From UBA1049 sp964525815 (lineage in GTDB: Bacteria > Bacillota > Clostridia > Oscillospirales > CAG-382): DNA of 7,222 nucleotides. This document shows positions 1 through 6,779 of the stretch, one piece after another; the first letter of the stretch is position 1, and the number at the start of each line of letters is the position of its first letter. The translations under genes were made by a program, and so were the position numbers. Where the stretch lies: NCBI GenBank assembly GCA_964525815.1, contig CAZGJQ010000098.1, positions 1 through 7,222 of the forward strand, given 5' to 3'. The notes beneath the pieces are model-generated. The model was not told the origin of the DNA, ran no database searches, and saw nothing but the letters and a program-made list of their open reading frames with translations.

Positions 1-463
1 CAAGACCGCCTGCTTTGATTATCTGCTGAATAAACACCGGGAAGGGCATGGTCTTGTATTCCTTGCTTTGGGTGATGTTTTTTATTATACCGCTGTCAAA
101 ATCAACCTCAAGCATATCCCCCTCGTTAATCTCCTCCGCAGCCTCTTCACATTCTATTATAGGTAATCCTATATTTACCGAATTACGGTAAAAAATCCGG
201 GCGAAGCTCTTTGCTATAACCAACGAAATGCCGCTTTCCTTGATTGCTATAGGTGCATGCTCCCTCGAAGAGCCGCAGCCGAAGTTATTCCCCGCTACCA
301 TTATATCCCCAACCTTAACCCTTGTGATAAAGGTGCTGTCAATGTCCTCCATGCAGTGGGAGGCAAGCTCCGCCTTGTCGGTGGTGTTGAGGTGTCTGGC
401 GGGGATTATTACATCGGTGTCCACATTGTCACCGTACTTGAATACGCTTCCTTTTACCTTCAT
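1..463 (-). CDS. leuD: 3-isopropylmalate/citramalate isomerase small subunit LeuD (3' end cut by window edge)
   Basis: This is the small (swivel-domain) subunit of the aconitase-family isomerase. With LeuC it converts 2-isopropylmalate to 3-isopropylmalate, and probably citramalate to 3-methylmalate for the CimA route. The frame is open from ATG at 463 to the left edge, giving 154 residues. Archaeal-type LeuD is about 160-165 residues, so only the last few codons are missing. The start MKVKGSVFKYGDNVDTDVI is typical of that subfamily. The hallmark NNFGCGSSREHA lies at residues 59-70, with the catalytic-region Ser-Ser-Arg at 65-67, and KSFARIFYRNSVNIGLP is at 85-101. The substrate loop reads PARHLNTT (21-28), where relatives usually have Tyr in place of His23. 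The gene follows leuC after a 95-nt gap. The family is certain; the exact substrate range is inferred from the cimA neighbour. Confidence 0.95.
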   Translation of the reverse strand, partial: MKVKGSVFKYGDNVDTDVIIPARHLNTTDKAELASHCMEDIDSTFITRVKVGDIMVAGNNFGCGSSREHAPIAIKESGISLVIAKSFARIFYRNSVNIGLPIIECEEAAEEINEGDMLEVDFDSGIIKNITQSKEYKTMPFPVFIQQIIKAGGL

Positions 464-473
464 AATTTATAAT

Positions 474-482
474 CTTTCCTTT
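474..482 (-). promoter_or_regulatory. Ribosome binding site of leuD
   Basis: The minus strand reads AAAGGAAAG ending 10 nt before the ATG at 463. It is the only purine-rich anti-SD match near that ATG, so it supports the start. The leuC-leuD gap is 95 nt, much longer than the 17-22 nt gaps at the ilvD-leuA, leuA-cimA and cimA-leuC junctions. LeuD therefore appears to rely on its own ribosome entry and not on translational coupling to leuC. Confidence 0.55.
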
Positions 483-516
483 CGTATATTGCTATTCTTA
501 GAAAAAAGAGCGGGAA

Positions 517-535
517 TTGTGCGTATAACGCACAA
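517..535. repeat. Perfect 19-bp palindrome/hairpin between leuC and leuD
   Basis: Plus strand TTGTGCGT (517-524), loop ATA (525-527), ACGCACAA (528-535) form a perfect 8-bp stem with a 3-nt loop. In leuC-leuD mRNA the hairpin begins 23 nt after the leuC stop. A run of six U lies about 8 nt past the stem, too far away for a normal intrinsic terminator, so full termination is unlikely. It may be an intercistronic mRNA stem affecting processing or stability, a weak attenuator, or a symmetric protein-binding site. The structure is plainly visible; the role is unknown. Confidence 0.75.
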
Positions 536-558
536 AACCGTAAGTCTGATAATCTTTT

Positions 559-1821
559 TCAAACTTCCTTCGGATGCGAGATTTTACCCGTTATACCGCT
601 TGCCGCCGCAACTGCGGGGCTTGCGAGATACACCTCCGATTCGGGATGCCCCATTCTTCCCACAAAATTACGGTTTGTGGTCGCTACCGCCCTTTCACCT
701 TTGGCCAGTATGCCCATATGTCCGCCGAGGCAGGGTCCGCAGGTGGGAGTGGATACCGCCGCCCCCGCTTCCACGAAGATCTTGAGCAATCCAAGCTCCA
801 TCGCCTGCATATATATCTTCTGGGTGGCGGGTATTACAATCACTCTTACACCCTTGGCTACCTTTTTCCCCTTGAGAATTTCGGCCGCTTCAATCAAATC
901 CTGTAATCTTCCGTTTGTGCAGGAGCCTATGACAACCTGATCGATTTTTATATCCCTTATCTCATCGAAGGTTCTTGTATTCTCGGGCAGATGCGGGAAC
1001 GCAACCGTCGGTGGAATACTCGACAGATCAATCTCTATAACAGACTCATATTCCGCGTACTCGTCCGCTTCAAAAATCACGGGCTGCTTTGCGCCTGCCT
1101 TTTCAAGATAATCGAGCGTTATCTCGTCCACCTCAAATATACCGTTTTTTGCTCCTGCCTCTATCGCCATATTTGCCATGCACAGGCGGTCGTCTATGGT
1201 AAGGTTCTTCAATCCATCACCTGTAAACTCCATGGATTTATACAAAGCACCCGAAACACCTATTTTACCTATAATATGGAGTATGACATCCTTGCCCGAA
1301 ACATATTCGCCCATTTTACCCCTAAGCACAAACCTTATCGCAGGGGGTACCTTGAACCACGCCTTGCCGGTAGCCATACCGCACGCCATGTCGGTGGAGC
1401 CGACACCGGTGGAAAAAGCACCCAGCGCACCATAGGTGCAGGTATGGGAATCCGCTCCGATTACAATATCTCCGGCGGTAACCAGACCTTTTTCGGGGAG
1501 TAATGCGTGCTCAACCCCCATTTCTCCGCAGTCATAAAAGTTATCTATACCCATTTTACAGGCAAAATCCCGGCATTTTTTGCTTTGCTCCGCCGCTTTA
1601 ATATCCTTGTTCGGAACAAAGTGATCCATTACCATGGATATTTTCTGCTTGTCAAAAACCTCTTTTACCGATATTTTTTGGAACTCGTTAATCGCCACCG
1701 GGGAGGTAATATCGTTCCCCAACACCATATCCACTTTTGCCAGAATAAGCTGTCCGGGTTCGACCCAGGGCAGCTCCGAGTGTGCCGCCAGAACCTTTTG
1801 CGTCATTGTCATTGGTTTCAT
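559..1821 (-). CDS. leuC: 3-isopropylmalate/citramalate isomerase large subunit LeuC (archaeal-type)
   Basis: This is the [4Fe-4S] catalytic large subunit of the aconitase-family isomerase and acts with LeuD in the cytoplasm. Its 420 residues match the short HacA/archaeal-type LeuC lineage rather than the ~466-residue E. coli form. Visible motifs are MDHFVPNK (65-72), IGADSHTCTYGALGAFSTG (121-139), and the cluster cysteines C301 in IGSCTNGR and C361/C364 in CGPCLGGH. The C-terminal NFVGRMGHPESEVYLASPAV is typical. All three Fe-S ligands are present, so the enzyme should be active. The ATG at 1821 lies 22 nt after the cimA stop, behind AAAAGGAA (1832-1839), at a slightly long spacing of 10 nt; no better upstream start exists. 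Homoaconitase is a related alternative, but leuA, cimA and leuD as neighbours favour isopropylmalate/citramalate isomerase. Confidence 0.95.
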   Translation of the reverse strand: MKPMTMTQKVLAAHSELPWVEPGQLILAKVDMVLGNDITSPVAINEFQKISVKEVFDKQKISMVMDHFVPNKDIKAAEQSKKCRDFACKMGIDNFYDCGEMGVEHALLPEKGLVTAGDIVIGADSHTCTYGALGAFSTGVGSTDMACGMATGKAWFKVPPAIRFVLRGKMGEYVSGKDVILHIIGKIGVSGALYKSMEFTGDGLKNLTIDDRLCMANMAIEAGAKNGIFEVDEITLDYLEKAGAKQPVIFEADEYAEYESVIEIDLSSIPPTVAFPHLPENTRTFDEIRDIKIDQVVIGSCTNGRLQDLIEAAEILKGKKVAKGVRVIVIPATQKIYMQAMELGLLKIFVEAGAAVSTPTCGPCLGGHMGILAKGERAVATTNRNFVGRMGHPESEVYLASPAVAAASGITGKISHPKEV

Positions 1822-1843
1822 AAATTAATCATTCCTTTTCTGT

Positions 1844-3415
1844 TCAATCATTTGATAGTGCAAGCTTGTATTCTATCGAATCCACAAGCGCAATAATACT
1901 CGCCTCGATAATATCGTTTGATACGCCTATTGTTGTCCAGCTCTGCTTATCGTCCGCGGTTTCGATAAGAACACGTACCTTTGCGGCGGTGGTGCTGTTT
2001 TCCTCAAGCACCCTTACCTTGTAGTCGGTAAGCATGATGTCCTTAATTGACGGATAAAAAACGGTCAATGCTTTTCTGAGTGCGTTATCAAGTGCGTTTA
2101 CAGGACCGTTTCCCATAGCGGCGGAGATCTCCTCCTTGCCGTCCACCTCCACCTTTATCGTAGCGGAGGCGGGCATACCGCCCTCCGGCACCGGGAACTC
2201 TCCCATTGTTTTATACAGCACCAGCTTAAAGTGAGGCGTATATAATCCGAGTACCCGCTTAACAAGCAGCTCAAAGCTTGCGTCGGCCGCTTCAAAATGA
2301 TACCCGTAATGCTCCATTTCCTTAAGCTTGTCAAGTATTTCGGATGCCTCGGGCGAATTCTTTTTCAGATTTGGAGCTATGCTCGATGCCTTAGCTAGCA
2401 ACGTGCTTCTGCCCGATACCTCGCTCATGAGGAACTTGCGCTTGTTACCGACCAGCTCGGGGTCTATGTGCTCAAAGCTCCTAGTAACCTTCATAACCCC
2501 GTCGATATGCATTCCGCCCTTGTGAGCGAAGGCGCTCTGCCCTACATACGGTCGGTTATTATCTATCTGTGTATTTACTATCTCGGCAACCCGTCTTGTT
2601 ACGGTGAAAAGGCTCTCGATTTTTCCGCCGCATTCGTAGCCGAGCTTTAGCTTTAGGTTGGGTATTATCACACTCAAATCGGCGTTTCCGCACCGCTCCC
2701 CTATGCCGATAAAGGTTCCCTGAACCTGCTCCGCACCCGCTTGCACCGCAACAACGGAATCGGCGACGGCACAGCCCGTATCGTTATGGCAGTGTATCGA
2801 GATTCTTGTGTCCGGGAACCGCTGCTTAACCGTTTTGGTAACGCAAAAAACCTCGTTGGGCATTGTACCGCCGTTGGTGTCGCATAGGGTGAGAGTATCC
2901 GCGCCTCCCTCAAGCGCCGCTTGCAAGACCTGCATTGCATAATCCTGATTAGCCTTGTACCCGTCAAAAAAGTGCTCTGCGTCAAAAATCACACGCTTAC
3001 CCTTGCTCTTCAAAAACCTAAGCGTTTCCCTTACTATTCGAAGATTATCCGCAAGGGTAATTTTAAGTATCTTGGTAACATGCAGATCCCAGGTCTTGCC
3101 GAATATAACAACAACAGAGGTGTTTGCCTCCAAAAGGGACCTTATGTTGGCGTCCTCCTCGGGAGGTACACCGCTCCGGCAGGTGCTTCCGAAGGCACAA
3201 AGCTTGGCGTTCTTTAGCTTCAGTTCGGAAACCTGTCTGAAAAAATCCATATCCTTAGGGTTTGAGCCGGGATTTCCTGCCTCGATATAATCAATTCCAA
3301 AGGAATCAAGACTTTTTACTATATTTATCTTATCGCTGACCGAAAAGGAAATCCCCTCGCTCTGCGCACCGTCCCGCAATGTAGAATCGAATATCTCAAT
3401 ACGGTTTTTTTTCAT
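1844..3415 (-). CDS. cimA: (R)-citramalate synthase CimA
   Basis: CimA condenses acetyl-CoA with pyruvate to give (R)-citramalate, the first step of threonine-independent isoleucine synthesis. It has 523 residues from the ATG at 3415. The HMGL-like TIM barrel (about 4-275) carries DSTLRDGAQSEG (10-21), metal-site HCHND (208-212) and GERCGNADLS (239-248). AFAHKGGMH follows at 295-303. A LeuA-type regulatory domain spans about 390-520, with GNGPVNALDNAL (435-446) and NDIIEASIIALVDSIEYKL near the end. The phrases DAEHFFDGYKAN and VQGTFIGIGERCGNADLS are characteristic of the TIGR00977 citramalate synthases and set it apart from its neighbour LeuA. The frame is also open to an ATG at 3436 that overlaps the leuA stop as ATGA. 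I prefer 3415 because a strong SD precedes it and family members begin with a Lys-rich run before the barrel. The intact regulatory domain suggests isoleucine feedback inhibition. Another acyl-CoA condensing specificity cannot be excluded by eye. Confidence 0.88.
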   Translation of the reverse strand: MKKNRIEIFDSTLRDGAQSEGISFSVSDKINIVKSLDSFGIDYIEAGNPGSNPKDMDFFRQVSELKLKNAKLCAFGSTCRSGVPPEEDANIRSLLEANTSVVVIFGKTWDLHVTKILKITLADNLRIVRETLRFLKSKGKRVIFDAEHFFDGYKANQDYAMQVLQAALEGGADTLTLCDTNGGTMPNEVFCVTKTVKQRFPDTRISIHCHNDTGCAVADSVVAVQAGAEQVQGTFIGIGERCGNADLSVIIPNLKLKLGYECGGKIESLFTVTRRVAEIVNTQIDNNRPYVGQSAFAHKGGMHIDGVMKVTRSFEHIDPELVGNKRKFLMSEVSGRSTLLAKASSIAPNLKKNSPEASEILDKLKEMEHYGYHFEAADASFELLVKRVLGLYTPHFKLVLYKTMGEFPVPEGGMPASATIKVEVDGKEEISAAMGNGPVNALDNALRKALTVFYPSIKDIMLTDYKVRVLEENSTTAAKVRVLIETADDKQSWTTIGVSNDIIEASIIALVDSIEYKLALSND

Positions 3416-3423
3416 ACAGGCTG

Positions 3424-3433
3424 CCTCCTCTCT
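3424..3433 (-). promoter_or_regulatory. Ribosome binding site that decides the cimA start
   Basis: The minus strand reads AGAGAGGAGG, with AGGAGG at 3429-3424, 8 nt before the ATG at 3415. The site begins at the last base of the leuA stop codon (3435-3433) and lies inside the seven-codon extension that a start at 3436 would add. A near-consensus SD at ideal spacing strongly favours initiation at 3415. It also implies that ribosomes finishing leuA pass directly over the cimA entry site. Confidence 0.75.
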
Positions 3434-4944
3434 CATTGCAGTTCCACCAGCTTATTTATTCCGTTTATATACGCAAGTATACTGGACTCTATAATGTTGG
3501 TGGACAGTCCTCTGCCCGTTACGGTATGCTCTCCCGATTTAAGCCTTACGGTAACCTCTCCTAAAGCGTCGTTTCCGTCGGACACCGAGTGGATGTCGTA
3601 GTTGACAAGCTCCTCGCAAAGATTGCTTGTAATCTTGTTGATAGCGTTGTATGCGGCGTTTATGGGACCGTCTCCGAGCGATACCTTTTCTATAAGCTCG
3701 CCGTCCTTGCTCATCCGTATAACGCAGGTCGAGGTTGCATTCTGCGAGGTATGAACATCAAAATACTCAAGCTTGTATGCTCCGGGAGCTGTACGCTCCA
3801 TATTGTTCACAATCGCTTCCAAATCGCTGTCCGTGATGAACTTTTTTTTATCGGAGAGAACCTTTACCTTCTCGTAATATCCGGTAAGCTCCTCCTCTGT
3901 AAAGCTGTAGCCCATTTCCTTAAGCCGGTCTCCGATAGCGTGCTTACCTGAGTGCTTGCCAATAATCAGCTTGTTTTTGGTTATGCCGAGATCCTCCGCT
4001 CTCATTATTTCATAGGTCTCTCTTGCGGCAAGCACACCATGCTGATGAATTCCCGCCTCATGCGCAAAGGCGTTGCCTCCGACAATGGGCTTGTTGATAG
4101 GAACGGCCTGCCCTATGATATTATATATCATTTTACTGGTTCTGCCTATCTGCTTTGTGTCAATTCCTGTATATGCGTTAAAAAGATTATGTCTGGTCCT
4201 TATCGCCATGACAATCTCCTCAAGAGCGGCGTTGCCCGCCCGCTCTCCCAAGCCGTTTATCGTGCATTCTACCTGTGTCGCTCCCGCTCTTACTCCGGAA
4301 AGAGAGTTGGCAACCGCCATGCCCAAATCGTTATGACAATGCACAGAAACATCCACCTTTTCAATGCCCTCAACCGTTTCATAGAGGAACCTGATACGCT
4401 CATGCATTTCCTCCGGAAGCACATATCCCACCGTATCCGGGACATTTATTACGGTTGCTCCCGCCTTAATGGCTGCGGCGAACACCTTGGCAAGGAACTC
4501 GGGCTCGCTGCGCATGCCGTCCTCGGCGGAAAACTCCACATCGCTGCAAAGGGTTTTTGCATAAGCGACCGCATTTTTTGTATTCTCCAAAACCTGATCA
4601 GGTGTCATTTTGAGCTTATGCTCCATATGAATGGGGGAGGTAGCCAAAAAGGTATGAATGCGGGGGGATACCGCATCCTTAAGCGCATTGTATGCCGAAT
4701 CTATATCCTTTTGCACCGCTCTTGCAAGAGCGGCAACCTGCGAGTTCTTAACTGTCCTCGCTATGGTCTGCACCGACTTAAACGCACCCGGAGAGCTGAC
4801 CGGGAACCCCGCTTCCATACAGTCAACACCCAGCAGCTCAAGCTGCCTTGCAACCTCAATCTTTTCCTCGGTGTTCATGCTGCAATGAGGAGCCTGTTCC
4901 CCGTCTCTCAAGGTGGTGTCGAATATTTTTATGTGTTTTTCCAT
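3433..4944 (-). CDS. leuA: 2-isopropylmalate synthase LeuA
   Basis: LeuA condenses acetyl-CoA with 2-ketoisovalerate, the committed step to leucine. Its 503 residues fit the full-length class with a regulatory domain. The TIM barrel (about 5-272) shows DTTLRDGEQAP (9-19), metal-site HCHNDLGMAVANS (202-214) and NGLGERAGNAALEE (230-243). The linker motif HEAGIHQHG is at 295-303. The C-terminal LeuA dimerisation/regulatory domain (about 365-500) has GDGPINAAYNAI (424-435) and GRGLSTNIIESSILAYINGIN (477-497), so leucine feedback inhibition is expected. The ATG at 4944 lies 17 nt after the ilvD stop, behind AAAGGATGA (4951-4959 region), indicating one transcript. The stop at 3435-3433 abuts the cimA ribosome site. 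Typical HMGL motifs shared with cimA suggest an old duplication, but the two sequences are clearly of separate subfamilies. Confidence 0.96.
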   Translation of the reverse strand: MEKHIKIFDTTLRDGEQAPHCSMNTEEKIEVARQLELLGVDCMEAGFPVSSPGAFKSVQTIARTVKNSQVAALARAVQKDIDSAYNALKDAVSPRIHTFLATSPIHMEHKLKMTPDQVLENTKNAVAYAKTLCSDVEFSAEDGMRSEPEFLAKVFAAAIKAGATVINVPDTVGYVLPEEMHERIRFLYETVEGIEKVDVSVHCHNDLGMAVANSLSGVRAGATQVECTINGLGERAGNAALEEIVMAIRTRHNLFNAYTGIDTKQIGRTSKMIYNIIGQAVPINKPIVGGNAFAHEAGIHQHGVLAARETYEIMRAEDLGITKNKLIIGKHSGKHAIGDRLKEMGYSFTEEELTGYYEKVKVLSDKKKFITDSDLEAIVNNMERTAPGAYKLEYFDVHTSQNATSTCVIRMSKDGELIEKVSLGDGPINAAYNAINKITSNLCEELVNYDIHSVSDGNDALGEVTVRLKSGEHTVTGRGLSTNIIESSILAYINGINKLVELQ

Positions 4945-4961
4945 GTCAAATCATCCTTTAT

Positions 4962-6629
4962 CTAAGTTACAATAGCGCCCTTGTCGGCGGAGGAAACATT
5001 CCTTGCATATCTGTTTAGATAGCCGGTTAATTCCTTTTTGAGCTTAAGCTCGGTCGCTTTCCTTCTCTCCGTGAGAACACTCTCATCCACAAGCAAATCC
5101 AGCCTGTTGCTTGGAATATCAATAGAAATAATATCCCCTTCTTCAATGTAGGCTATTGTACCGCCCTTGGCTGCCTCAGGAGAAATATGTCCGATAGCCG
5201 CCCCTCTTGTCGCACCCGAAAAACGTCCGTCCGTAATCAGAGCAACCTCCTTATCCAGTCCCATTCCGGCAATTGCGGAGGTGGGGGTAAGCATCTCACG
5301 CATCCCGGGACCGCCCGAGGGACCTTCATAACGGATAACAACCACGTCTCCGCTAACTATTTCTCCGCCATAAATAGCCTCAACCGCCTCTTCCTCGCTG
5401 TCAAACACCCTTGCTTTGCCCTTATGAGTAAGCATTTCGGGTGCTACCGCGCTCTGCTTTACCACCGCACCGTTAGGAGCCAGGGAGCCGAACAGAACAG
5501 CAATGCCGCCGTACGGCGAGTAGGGCTTCTCCAGCGGACGGATTACATCGGTGCGTGTAATATAAAACGCTTCGGAATCCAGTGATTCCCCTATTGTTCT
5601 TCCGGAAGCCGTCATAGCCGTCCCGTCAATAAGCCCACCCTTCTTCAGCTCATACATAACCCTGTAAACTCCGCCTGCGGCGTATAAATCCTGCATATGG
5701 TGGTTGCCCGCAGGCGCAAGCTTACAGAGATTGGGGGTCTTTTTGCTTATTTCATTTATGATATTTAGGTTTAGCTTAACCTTAGCCTCATTCGCTATTG
5801 CCATAAGGTGCAGAACCGAATTTGTAGAGCATCCCAGCGCCATATCAACCGCAAGTGCGTTTCTGAACCCCTTTTCGGTCATAATATCCCTCGGACGGAT
5901 GTTTTTCTCCACCGTGTCCATTATCTGAACGCCCGCATTCTTGGCGAGCCGTATGCGCTTTGCATATACAGCGGGGATTGTTCCGTTTCCGGACAACGCC
6001 ATTCCGAGTGCCTCGGACAGGCAGTTCATGGAATTGGCGGTAAACATACCCGAACAGGAGCCGCAGCCCGGACAGCAGTTGTCCTCTATAATGCCCAGCT
6101 CTTTTTCGCTAATCGTGTTGTTTTTGTAAGCTCCGACAGCTTCAAACGCGCTGTTAAGATCCAGGCTACAGCCGCTCTCATTCTCTAAGGAGAGCATTGG
6201 GCCACCCGACACGAAAACAGCGGGTATATTCAGCCTTGCGGCAGCCATAAGCATCGCCGGCACAATCTTATCGCAGTTAGGTATAAAAACCAACCCGTCA
6301 AAAGCATGCGCCCTTGCCATACACTCCACACTGTCCGCTATAATTTCTCTGGAAGCCAGCGAATAACGCATTCCCTCGTGTCCCATCGCAAGTCCGTCGC
6401 AAACACCTATAACATTAAACTCCGCCGGAGTTCCTCCCGCAGACAAAACACCGTCCTTGACCGCTCGTGCAATATCCTTTAGATGAATATGCCCCGGGAC
6501 AATTTCGTTGAATGAGTTTACTATACCTATAAGCGGCTTCCTTATATCGCTGTCAGTATAGCCCATTGCCTTAAGCAAAGAGCGCTGCGGACTCCGCTCT
6601 GTTCCTTTTTTTACTCTGTCGCTGTTCAT
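4962..6629 (-). CDS. ilvD: Dihydroxyacid dehydratase IlvD
   Basis: IlvD dehydrates 2,3-dihydroxyisovalerate and 2,3-dihydroxy-3-methylvalerate to the keto acids for valine/leucine and isoleucine. From the ATG at 6629 it has 555 residues, normal for the IlvD/Edd family. Numbered from that Met, motifs are NSFNEIVPGHIHL (38-50), CDGLAMGH (77-84), NCDK with cluster ligand C119, CCPGCGSCSGM (185-195) with ligand C192, GPSGGPGM (436-443) and TDGRFSGAT (466-474), whose Ser471 is the presumed base. The position that is Cys in the VTPCN class of [2Fe-2S] enzymes is Gly here, as in the E. coli-type VPGH class, so an oxygen-sensitive cluster is inferred. Two in-frame alternative starts, GTG at 6635 and TTG at 6638, lie just upstream. 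The ATG gives the usual family N-terminus MNSDRVKKG, although SD spacing is better for the GTG. Confidence 0.95.
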   Translation of the reverse strand: MNSDRVKKGTERSPQRSLLKAMGYTDSDIRKPLIGIVNSFNEIVPGHIHLKDIARAVKDGVLSAGGTPAEFNVIGVCDGLAMGHEGMRYSLASREIIADSVECMARAHAFDGLVFIPNCDKIVPAMLMAAARLNIPAVFVSGGPMLSLENESGCSLDLNSAFEAVGAYKNNTISEKELGIIEDNCCPGCGSCSGMFTANSMNCLSEALGMALSGNGTIPAVYAKRIRLAKNAGVQIMDTVEKNIRPRDIMTEKGFRNALAVDMALGCSTNSVLHLMAIANEAKVKLNLNIINEISKKTPNLCKLAPAGNHHMQDLYAAGGVYRVMYELKKGGLIDGTAMTASGRTIGESLDSEAFYITRTDVIRPLEKPYSPYGGIAVLFGSLAPNGAVVKQSAVAPEMLTHKGKARVFDSEEEAVEAIYGGEIVSGDVVVIRYEGPSGGPGMREMLTPTSAIAGMGLDKEVALITDGRFSGATRGAAIGHISPEAAKGGTIAYIEEGDIISIDIPSNRLDLLVDESVLTERRKATELKLKKELTGYLNRYARNVSSADKGAIVT

Positions 6630-6641
6630 ATTCACCAAAGA

Positions 6642-6649
6642 CTCCTTTT
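6642..6649 (-). promoter_or_regulatory. Ribosome binding site of ilvD with three candidate start codons
   Basis: The minus strand reads AAAAGGAG (6649-6642). It is followed by TTG (6638), GTG (6635) and ATG (6629), all in frame, at spacings of 3, 6 and 12 nt. TTG is too close. GTG has the best distance, while ATG matches the conserved protein start. The difference is two residues (Val-Asn coded after an initiating GTG), so the product is little affected. Confidence 0.6.
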
Positions 6650-6697
6650 GTTTAGAAATTTATACTTTATTAAAATCACAACATAAAGCATTCAGCG

Positions 6698-6758
6698 CAA
6701 AATATTTACGGTATGGCTTTGCCATGATAACGGCTGTGCCGTTATAGTGAATATTTTG
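6698..6758. repeat. Composite palindromic element (MITE/REP-like) in the ilvC-ilvD gap
   Basis: Outer arms CAAAATATTTAC (6698-6709) and GTGAATATTTTG (6747-6758) are inverted repeats matching at 11 of 12 positions. They enclose two perfect hairpins with 3-nt loops: ATGGC-TTT-GCCAT (6713-6725) and ATAACGGC-TGT-GCCGTTAT (6727-6745). Folded, this is a three-way junction: one basal stem carrying two arms. Nested architecture of this kind is unlikely by chance and looks like a small non-coding mobile or dispersed repeat. It may also serve as an mRNA stability or processing structure between ilvC and ilvD. There is no U-run after the fold on either strand, so it is not an intrinsic terminator. The structure is certain; whether it is dispersed in the genome cannot be seen from this window. 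Confidence 0.75.
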
Positions 6759-6760
6759 TT

Positions 6761-6779
6761 TCCCGAACTACGTTCGGGA
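6761..6779. repeat. Perfect hairpin overlapping the ilvC stop codon
   Basis: TCCCGAAC (6761-6768), loop TAC (6769-6771) and GTTCGGGA (6772-6779) form a perfect 8-bp stem with a 3-nt loop. It shares the 8+3+8 design of the 6727-6745 and 517-535 hairpins. The minus-strand reading supplies the final ilvC codons Ser-Arg-Thr and the TAG stop (6770-6768). It lies 2 nt from the composite element, so all may be one unit of about 80 bp. No T-run follows on either strand, so termination is not supported. Confidence 0.75.

Larger units (their letters stand above)
469..557. repeat. 9-bp direct repeat pair bracketing the leuC-leuD gap
   Basis: The plus-strand 9-mer ATAATCTTT occurs at 469-477 and again at 549-557. 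The copies enclose 71 bp that include the 517-535 palindrome. One copy sits immediately after the leuC stop and the other overlaps the leuD ribosome site. The arrangement could be a target-site duplication around a small inserted element. However, the enclosed ends show no convincing terminal inverted repeats, and an AT-rich 9-mer can recur by chance. Confidence 0.35.

Noticed and set aside
228..785. Plus-strand open frame of 185 codons spanning the leuD 5' part, the gap and the leuC 3' end
   Set aside because: It runs antisense to two well-supported genes. The product is low-complexity in its second half (Pro/Arg-rich) with no family resemblance.
991..1503. Plus-strand open frame of 170 codons antisense to leuC
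   Set aside because: It is a shadow of the conserved Fe-S subunit frame, with no protein signature.
2701..2985. Minus-strand 94-codon frame inside cimA
   Set aside because: It is an out-of-frame reading of the strongly conserved CimA barrel, with a basic, featureless product.
3952..4965. Long plus-strand open frame of 337 codons antisense to leuA
   Set aside because: It lies wholly opposite a clear LeuA with all family motifs. Its translation is Cys/His/Arg-rich with no recognisable domain. Long antisense frames are common opposite GC-biased third codon positions.
6659..6687. Possible internal promoter for ilvD: TATAAA (6664-6659) with a hexamer TTTATG 17 nt upstream
   Set aside because: The -10 is reasonable but the -35 matches consensus at only about half its positions. 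The gap is AT-rich, so such matches are expected by chance.
6665..6688. CTTTAT/ATAAAG inverted repeat in the ilvD leader
   Set aside because: It has only 6 bp of A/T-rich pairing around a 12-nt loop, which is not distinguishable from chance in this composition.
6761..6779. Intrinsic terminator after ilvC
   Set aside because: The stem is strong but no run of U follows on the minus strand (AAACAAAA follows), and ilvD continues the same pathway downstream.
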